In this document: piece after piece, positions 56,074-61,106 of the stretch
Layout of the letters: each line of letters starts with the position of its first letter
Numbering within the stretch: the stretch's first letter is position 1
Source: Polyangia bacterium
GTDB lineage: Bacteria; Myxococcota_A; Polyangia; Polyangiales; Polyangiaceae
DNA length: 61,106 nt
Reading direction: 5' to 3'
NCBI GenBank assembly: GCA_030426145.1
Contig: JAUHZF010000011.1
Location: forward strand, 1 to 61,106
Notes under the pieces: generated by a model
What the model was told of the DNA's origin: nothing
Seen by the model: the letters and a program-made list of their open reading frames with translations, nothing else
Database searches by the model: none
Position numbers and translations under genes: made by a program

Positions 56074-56120
56074 AACGACGACACCCCGCGAGGGGTCTCC
56101 TCACGGGGTGTCGAGTCGTT
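56074..56120 (-). terminator. Intrinsic terminator after rplI
   Basis: CGACACCCCG (56079-56088) pairs with CGGGGTGTCG (56104-56113), extended by AACGA/TCGTT (56074-56078 with 56116-56120) past a 2-nt bulge, making a 15-bp stem. On the minus strand the stem is followed by a short T-run (56072-56075). It should end the prs-to-rplI transcripts before dnaB. Confidence 0.8.
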
Positions 56121-56170
56121 GGTGTATCACGTAGCGCGCCATCGGCGCGTCACGCGATCTTTTTTTCCGC

Positions 56171-56638
56171 TCAGGCGGAGGCGTCAGCCGCGGGAACCAC
56201 CGAGACGACGATCTCGGCCGACGCGGTCTGCGCGAGCTTGATCGAGAAACGGTAGTCGCCGATGGCCTTGATCGGGTCCATGACGATCTTGCGGCGATCG
56301 ACCTTGTGGCCCTTCTTCTCGAGCGCCTCTTCCACGTCGCGCGACGTGACCGAGCCGTAGAGCTTGTTCTCCTCGCCCACCTTGACCTCGATGGTCACGC
56401 GGGTTCCGTCCACCTGCTTCGCCAGCTCCTCGGCCGCAGCGCGAGCCTTGGCCGCGCGGGCCTCGGCGATGCGCTTCTCGTGCTCGATCTTCTTGACGTT
56501 GTCGCGGGTGGCCACGGCCGCGAGGCCGCGGGGGATGAGGAAGTTCCGAGCGTAGCCGGGCCGAACGTTGACCAGCTCGCCGGTGTTCCCGAGGTTCGGA
56601 AGATCCTCGGTGAGAACGACGCGTAGGGTACGTGCCAT
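56171..56638 (-). CDS. rplI: 50S ribosomal protein L9
   Basis: The 155-residue protein has the N-terminal rRNA-binding domain (VVLTEDLPNLGNTGELVNVR followed by PGYARNFLIPRGLAAVAT), the long connecting helix (about 45-75, Ala/Arg/Glu-rich) and the C-terminal domain (VEEALEKKGHKVDRRKI). The length is normal for the family. It follows rpsR by 11 bp in the conserved rpsF-rpsR-rplI order and is followed by an intrinsic terminator. Confidence 0.98.
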   Translation of the reverse strand: MARTLRVVLTEDLPNLGNTGELVNVRPGYARNFLIPRGLAAVATRDNVKKIEHEKRIAEARAAKARAAAEELAKQVDGTRVTIEVKVGEENKLYGSVTSRDVEEALEKKGHKVDRRKIVMDPIKAIGDYRFSIKLAQTASAEIVVSVVPAADASA

Positions 56639-56649
56639 GGGTCAGCTCC

Positions 56650-56889
56650 TCAGTTGGTGTAGGGAAGGAGCGCGATCGCCCGCGCCCGCTTCACGGCGGT
56701 GGTGATGGCCCGCTGGTGCTTCGCGCAGGCGCCGCTGTTGCGACGGGGCACGATCTTCCCACGGTCGGTGACGAAGTAGCGCATCGCCTGCGCGTCCTTG
56801 TAGTCGATGACCGCCTCGCCCTCGGAGCAGAAGCGGCAGCCGCGGCGACGGCCGCGACGCGGGCGCTCGTCCTTGCTGTCCTCACTCAT
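56650..56889 (-). CDS. rpsR: 30S ribosomal protein S18
   Basis: The 79-residue protein has a short Arg-rich N-terminus and the S18 core: [40 protein letters not shown]. The N-terminal CRFC plus ACAKH residues could form a zinc site, as in C+ forms of ribosomal proteins. It overlaps rpsF by four bases, matching the need for equal S6 and S18, which bind each other on the 30S platform. Confidence 0.98.
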   Translation of the reverse strand: MSEDSKDERPRRGRRRGCRFCSEGEAVIDYKDAQAMRYFVTDRGKIVPRRNSGACAKHQRAITTAVKRARAIALLPYTN

Positions 56890-57503
56890 GATTCACCTCC
56901 GGATTCTTCCGACTTGGTCTCTTCGGCCTTGGCTTCCTCAGCCTTCTCGGCCTTCGGCGCTTCGGCCTTCTCATCACCCTCGGACGCGTCGGCCTTGGCC
57001 TCGTCGCCGTCCTTGCCTTCGTCGGCCTTGGCGTCGCGGTCGCGGTCATCACGACGACGGCGCTCCGGCGGAGGCGTGTCGAGGCCGAGCTCGCGCTCGC
57101 GGGTCAGCTCGGGCTCGTCGGGCTGGTACTCCAGCTCGTAATCGATGGTGACGTCCTCACCGGCCTCACGACCCTCGAGGGGCACGTTGGCGGCGAGCTG
57201 AACCGTCTGGTAGCGGATGACGGTGTCGACGAGGCGGAGCTGACGCTCGATCTCGCTGACCGTCTCGCCGCGGCCCAGGTACTTGATGTACACGTAGGTG
57301 CCGCGGTGGTGGCGCTCGATGGGGTAGGCCAGCCGGCGCTGTCCCCAAAACTCCGCCTCGGTGAGCATCCCCTCGGTGCCTTTGATGGCGTCGGCGATGC
57401 GGGTGGCTACATCGTTGGCCTGGTCCTTATCCAGGTTGGGCCGCAGGATGTAGATGGTCTCGTATTCTCTGGCGTGACCTGGCGCCAGCTGGGCTCGACT
57501 CAT
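56886..57503 (-). CDS. rpsF: 30S ribosomal protein S6 with long charged C-terminal extension
   Basis: Residues 13 to about 110 are S6 ([56 protein letters not shown]). Beyond that is a roughly 90-residue tail rich in Asp, Glu, Lys and Ala, with an Arg/Asp cluster ([13 protein letters not shown]) and Lys-Ala-Glu repeats; typical S6 is 95-135 residues. The start ATG 57501-57503 has a strong AAGAGGAGGA ribosome-binding site. Upstream, CCCGC/GCGGG (57530-57550) could fold into a leader hairpin of the kind used for S6:S18 autoregulation, but this was not verified. Confidence 0.96.
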   Translation of the reverse strand: MSRAQLAPGHAREYETIYILRPNLDKDQANDVATRIADAIKGTEGMLTEAEFWGQRRLAYPIERHHRGTYVYIKYLGRGETVSEIERQLRLVDTVIRYQTVQLAANVPLEGREAGEDVTIDYELEYQPDEPELTRERELGLDTPPPERRRRDDRDRDAKADEGKDGDEAKADASEGDEKAEAPKAEKAEEAKAEETKSEESGGES

Positions 57504-57566
57504 GAAGTCCTCCTCTTGGACATGAGGCCCCCGCGCTAAGCTGATGCGGGAGCGAGAAGTGAAGCT

Positions 57567-58214
57567 TCAGTCTTCGGTCGTCTCTGCCTCGGTCGCGTCT
57601 TGCGACGCTTCGTCCGGCAAAGGCTTCTTCGGCTTGGGCTTCTTCTTCGGTCGTGTATTTCGTTGTTTCATTGCGGCGTCGAAGCCGCGGGCGGCGATGC
57701 TTAGCACACTCTGTGCGCCGGTTTCCACGATCTTCGGGAGCTTTTCTCGCTCCTCCGCCGTGTAGCTCGACAATACGAAGTCGGCGACGTCGCCCTTGAA
57801 CGATGCCGGGGGTCGGCCGATCCCCATGCGGAGTCGACCGAAGTCGGCCCCCATGCGGCCGATGATCGAGCGCAGCCCGTTGTGCCCACCGTGACCGCCG
57901 CCCTTCTTGAGGCGCACATCACCGAACGGGATGTCGAGCTCGTCGTGGATGACGATGACCCGCTCCTTGGGGATCTTGAAGAAGGCGGCGCAGGGCTGCA
58001 CCGCGTCCCCCGACAGGTTCATGTACGTCTGGGGCTTGAACAAAATGGCGTCGTCGCCGCGCAGCTCGCACCGCGACATCTCGCCCGAGAACTTGTCTCG
58101 GAACGCGTCGGCTTCCACCTTCGCCGCGAGGGCGTCGATGACCATGAAGCCGACGTTGTGACGATGTTCGGCGTACTGCCGGCCAGGGTTGCCCAGTCCG
58201 ACGACGAGCCACAC
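57567..58214 (-). CDS. pth: Peptidyl-tRNA hydrolase
   Basis: Pth frees tRNA from prematurely released peptidyl-tRNA. The GTG start gives 215 residues. Family hallmarks are GLGNPGRQYAEHRHNVGFMV with catalytic N9 and H19, FKPQTYMNLSG, the Asp in VIHDELDIPFG, and KGGGHGGHNGLRSI. A Lys/Pro-rich then acidic C-terminal tail (RPKKKPKPKKPLPDEA) is an extension beyond the usual end, parallel to the tail on S6. It starts 3 bp after the rplY stop, so the two are tightly linked. Confidence 0.97.
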   Translation of the reverse strand: MWLVVGLGNPGRQYAEHRHNVGFMVIDALAAKVEADAFRDKFSGEMSRCELRGDDAILFKPQTYMNLSGDAVQPCAAFFKIPKERVIVIHDELDIPFGDVRLKKGGGHGGHNGLRSIIGRMGADFGRLRMGIGRPPASFKGDVADFVLSSYTAEEREKLPKIVETGAQSVLSIAARGFDAAMKQRNTRPKKKPKPKKPLPDEASQDATEAETTED

Positions 58215-58217
58215 GGC

Positions 58218-58844
58218 TCAGCCCTCGGCTGCGGCTTCTTCGCCCTCGGCCGCGGCCCCCTCTTCGCCAGCCTGGGCCTTACCGCTCACCCGCGGGGGAG
58301 CGACCATGGCCAGCTTGCGGTCGGGCGGCAGAAGAGCCTGAACGCCTTCGGGGAGGGCGAGGTCCTTGACCTTCAGTACATCGTCGACCCCGAGCCCCGA
58401 CACGTCGTGCTCGATGACGGTGGGGATGTTGGTCGGGGTCGTGCGAACCTTGATGGACCGCATGTTGGTGAGCAGCGTACCGCCCGCCTGCACGCCCGCG
58501 GCCTTGCCGGTCGTGGTGAAGGGAATCTCGCACACGACGGGGCTGTCGCCCTCGATGCGGACGAAGTCGGCGTGAAGCAGACCACGGCTCACCGGGTGGA
58601 CGAGGTAGTCCTTCACCATGACGTTGTACGTCTCGCCGCCCTCGACCTCGAGGGAGATGATGTGGTTGCGTCCGCGCTCGCTGGTGAGGATGCCGCGAAG
58701 CGCCGCCCGATCGACGGAGAGGGGCTGCGCGTCGTGTCCCTTGCCGTAGGCGATGCTGGGGAGCTTGCCGTCGGCACGGAGCCGGCGTGCTGCGCCCTTG
58801 CCGGTGTCGTTGCGGTTGGTGGCCTTGAGAGTGGTGGTATGCAT
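58218..58844 (-). CDS. rplY: 50S ribosomal protein L25 (general stress protein Ctc type)
   Basis: The 208-residue protein is the two-domain Ctc/TL5 form: an N-terminal 5S-rRNA-binding L25 domain (about 1-95, LKATNRNDTGKGAARRLRAD, KDYLVHPVSRGLLHADFVRI) and a C-terminal beta domain (about 100-185). A Gly/Ala/Glu tail follows. It binds 5S rRNA in the large subunit. It sits between prs and pth, as in many bacteria. Confidence 0.97.
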   Translation of the reverse strand: MHTTTLKATNRNDTGKGAARRLRADGKLPSIAYGKGHDAQPLSVDRAALRGILTSERGRNHIISLEVEGGETYNVMVKDYLVHPVSRGLLHADFVRIEGDSPVVCEIPFTTTGKAAGVQAGGTLLTNMRSIKVRTTPTNIPTVIEHDVSGLGVDDVLKVKDLALPEGVQALLPPDRKLAMVAPPRVSGKAQAGEEGAAAEGEEAAAEG

Positions 58845-58863
58845 GGGTTCGCCCTTGAAATGA

Positions 58864-58877
58864 CCCCTATTCAGGGG
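58864..58877 (-). terminator. Weak hairpin between prs and rplY
   Basis: CCCCT-ATTC-AGGGG can form a 5-bp stem; on the minus strand it is followed by TCATTTC. It is a weak or partial terminator, or simply a spacer hairpin. Confidence 0.3.
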
Positions 58878-58889
58878 GGGTCGACGAGC

Positions 58890-59819
58890 TCACACGAAGA
58901 GCGAGCTGACGGAATCGGAGTGGTGGATGCGACGGATCGCTTCCGCGAGGAGCGGGGCGATGCTGACGATCTTGAGCTTGGAGCAGCGCGCACTCTGCTT
59001 CTGGAGTGGCATGGAGTTGGTGACCACGACCTCCTCGAGGGGAGAGTCGTTGATGCGGTCGATGGCGGGCCCCGAGAGGACCGCGTGAGAAACACTCGCC
59101 GAGACCGAGGTGGCTCCGGCATCCATGAGCGCGCGCGCGGCGTTACACATGGTGCCCGCGGTGTCCATGATGTCGTCGATGATGAGGCAGCGCTGGCTCT
59201 TCACGTCACCGATGATGTTCATGACCTCGCTCTCGTTGGCGCGCTCACGACGCTTGTCGATGATGGCGAGGGTGCCACCGAGGCGCTTCGAGTAAGCCCG
59301 CGCACGCTCCACGCCGCCCGCGTCGGGGGAGACGATGACGGCGCCGGTGTAGTTGGCGCGAAGGTGCGAGTTGAGCAGCGCCGGCATGGCGTAGAGGTGG
59401 TCGAAGGGGACCTGGAAGAACCCTTGGATCTGACCCGCGTGCAGGTCGACCGCGACCACGCGGTTGACGCCACCAGCCTCGAGCAGGCTGGCCACGAGCT
59501 TGGCCGAGATGGGCGTGCGGGGCGCGACCTTCCGGTCCTGGCGCGCGTAGCCGTAGTAGGGAATGACGGCGGTGATCGAGCCGGCCGACGCACGGCGAAG
59601 GCTGTCGACCATGATGAGAAGCTCCATCACGCGGTCGTTGACCGGGGAGCAGGTGGGCTGGACCACGTAGGTGTCGACGCCGCGAACGTTCTCTTCGATG
59701 ACGCAGAAGGTCTCGCCGTCGGAGAACTGGTTCACACGCGAGCGGCCGAGCGGACAATCGAGGGCCTTGCAGATCTCCTGCGCCAGCTCGGGGTGAGCGT
59801 TCCCCGAGAATATGCTCAT
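58890..59819 (-). CDS. prs: Ribose-phosphate pyrophosphokinase
   Basis: Prs makes PRPP from ribose 5-phosphate and ATP, the precursor for purines, pyrimidines, NAD and histidine, so it feeds the HisG encoded earlier in the window. From ATG 59817-59819 the protein is 309 residues; GTG 59832-59834 is an alternative. Motifs are SGNAHPELAQEICKALDCPLG, FSDGETF, PYYGYARQDRKVAPR, the ATP/metal region DLHAGQIQGFF and the PRPP-binding loop LIIDDIMDTAGTM. A good promoter lies upstream (59938-59966). Confidence 0.98.
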   Translation of the reverse strand: MSIFSGNAHPELAQEICKALDCPLGRSRVNQFSDGETFCVIEENVRGVDTYVVQPTCSPVNDRVMELLIMVDSLRRASAGSITAVIPYYGYARQDRKVAPRTPISAKLVASLLEAGGVNRVVAVDLHAGQIQGFFQVPFDHLYAMPALLNSHLRANYTGAVIVSPDAGGVERARAYSKRLGGTLAIIDKRRERANESEVMNIIGDVKSQRCLIIDDIMDTAGTMCNAARALMDAGATSVSASVSHAVLSGPAIDRINDSPLEEVVVTNSMPLQKQSARCSKLKIVSIAPLLAEAIRRIHHSDSVSSLFV

Positions 59820-59937
59820 GCTTCGCTGTAGCACCGGCTAAACTCGCAAAATCTGAAGGATTGTCGACCTTCTCTGCCTGCCTTTCGACCTTCCACATAC
59901 GAGGTGGACGGGTTCTAGGGTAGACAAAGGGTCGCAA

Positions 59938-59966
59938 CCTATAGCTATCGACCTTTCGCAAGTCAA
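59938..59966 (-). promoter_or_regulatory. Sigma70-type promoter of prs
   Basis: On the minus strand TTGACT (59966-59961) is separated by exactly 17 bp from TATAGG (59943-59938). Transcription would give a leader of about 110 nt before the prs ATG. AAGGTCGA occurs three times here (59948-59955 in the spacer, 59885-59892 and 59864-59871 in the leader), a possible regulator or RNA-level site. Confidence 0.6.
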
Positions 59967-60111
59967 TGGCCCCCGGCGTGCATGACGCAAAGTTCACACC
60001 GCAAACTTGTTGCGGCGGGGACAAATGGGTGTTCGTCCATCCAGGTTGGTGCCAATATGGCGCAGTGAATGCTCGCCCTCAGGGCAGGGAACCGCAGACC
60101 TAGTGACCGAC

Positions 60112-61106
60112 ATGCGAACGCGATTCGCGGGCAAGACCGACGTCGGGTTGTTGCGAGATCGCAACGAGGACTCTTTCCTCGTGTTCCCGGAGTTCCGTTT
60201 CGCGGCCGTCGCTGACGGCATGGGCATCTCTCGGGCGACATCGCCAGCTCACTGGCCATCTCGACCCTGAAGGACTTCTACCGCCACACGGTCGGCCCCG
60301 ACCGCACGTGGCCGTTTCCCTACGACAACGACCTCACCGAAGAGGAGAACTGTGTCGTGGTCGGGGTTCGCCTGGCCAACCAACACGTCTTCGGTCGCGC
60401 ACGGCGCTCACAGAACGAGTCCGGCATGGGGACCACCATCGTGGCCGTCATGTTCACCCCCAACCAGGACCAGGTCATCGTCGGTCACGTCGGGGACTCG
60501 CGCTGCTACCGCATTCGCGACGGCCAGATCACGCAGCTGACCAGCGATCACTCGCTCGTGAGCGAGGTCACCGAGATCGCGCCCTGGCTCAGCGAAGAAG
60601 AGGTGAGCCAGCTCCCGAGCAACGTCATCACCCGCGCCCTCGGCATGGGCCCCGACGTCGTCGTCGACCTTCTCACCACCGAGACGCGTCCCGGTGATGC
60701 GTACCTCCTCTGCTCGGACGGCCTCAACGGCATGCTCACCGATGAGGAGATCGTCTCGATCTACGCGGACGAAGCCGACGATCTCGAGGCGGTGTGCAGC
60801 ACGCTCATCTCCCGCGCCAACGCCGCCGGCGGCAACGACAACACCACCGTGGTGCTCGTGCACGTCGAAGAAGCGGAGCCGGGCGAGGTGCAAGACCCCT
60901 TCGCAGGCGGCGCCATCGAGCTCATCGAGAAGCAGGGCGGCCTCGAAGCCTTCGTGTCGCAGCACGAGCCCAGTGGAGGCGAGCTGATGCTCGACCTTCG
61001 TGACGACGAGACCGTCGAAGACGAGATCACCGAGGACGGGGAAGAGTCGCGGGTTCGCAACGCCATCACCGAGCCCTCCCGTGTCGAGCCGGTGGACGAG
61101 CCCGAG
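60112..61106 (+). pseudogene. PP2C-type Ser/Thr phosphatase, frameshifted and cut by the right edge
   Basis: From ATG 60112 (or GTG 60103) the frame reads MRTRFAGKTDVGLLRDRNED, then FRFAAVADGMG, and derails at 60223-60227. The next frame continues seamlessly as HLSGDIASSLAISTLKDF and stays open to the window end. It carries GHVGDSRCYRIRDG, TSDHSLVSE, YLLCSDGLNGM, GGNDNTTVVLV and an acidic C-terminus. Family members read DGMGGH at the break, so about four bases appear lost (or one gained elsewhere). The break hits the metal-binding glycine-histidine motif. It would oppose the Ser/Thr kinases of this genome. It may be a true mutation or a sequencing/assembly error. Confidence 0.85.

Noticed and set aside
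60220..60228. Programmed ribosomal frameshift in the PP2C gene
   Set aside because: No slippery heptamer is present, and the junction lacks residues essential to the DGMGGH motif, so a mutation or sequencing error is more likely.

Overview
The window looks like chromosomal DNA from a high-GC, Gram-negative, predatory-bacteria-like lineage, most likely Myxococcota (Polyangia, perhaps Sandaracinaceae-like). This is inferred from several features: three transmembrane Ser/Thr kinases or pseudokinases with Pro/Ser/Thr-rich tails, PEGA and TPR proteins, many Cys- or Gly-rich lipoproteins, FG-GAP repeat lipoproteins, a MacAB/TolC-type pump, and the conserved block prs-rplY-pth-rpsF-rpsR-rplI-dnaB. 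No rRNA, tRNA, CRISPR array or intact insertion sequence was seen.

Layout. 1-3.7 kb: an edge-truncated gene, a methyltransferase-like stub, and a kinase plus PEGA/TPR protein operon. 3.7-14.7 kb: FG-GAP lipoprotein, UvrD/PcrA helicase, a TetR regulator divergent from an SDR, then a tandem cyclic-nucleotide-binding/aminotransferase fusion in operon with a Cys-rich repeat lipoprotein, and a methyltransferase. 14.75-19.4 kb: a four-gene tripartite efflux operon with overlapping genes. 19.4-23.5 kb: a Gly/Met/Ser/Thr-repeat lipoprotein and a membrane pseudokinase.

23.5-30.7 kb is the most notable region: a complete histidine biosynthesis operon compressed into six adjacent or overlapping ORFs. 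It is hisG, a hisC-HAD phosphatase fusion, hisB, hisH, hisF and one 841-residue HisA-HisI-HisE-HisD protein whose HisI-HisE-HisD part resembles fungal HIS4. It is preceded by an 18-codon leader peptide with six consecutive His codons, followed by mutually exclusive RNA pairings. This is a textbook histidine attenuator layout, but without a visible U-run terminator.

30.7-47.1 kb is accessory: lipoproteins, transposase debris, a hybrid histidine kinase, a second kinase/TPR/substrate-binding-protein operon, a membrane protein with about four bPH2-like repeats, and a SPOR-domain protein flanked by two copies of a 74-bp REP/MITE-like element (with a decayed third copy near 33.6 kb). An ExbB/ExbD-like membrane protein also lies here, with a 44-residue membrane miniprotein upstream.

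47.2-53.3 kb holds oxidoreductases, a TetR regulator facing an AhpC-type peroxiredoxin across a site-rich intergenic region, an ethanolamine-permease-like transporter and an SDR. 53.3-59.8 kb is the housekeeping block on the minus strand, ending in an M15-like peptidase with no obvious start codon. The right edge carries a PP2C phosphatase gene with an apparent frameshift exactly in its metal-binding motif.
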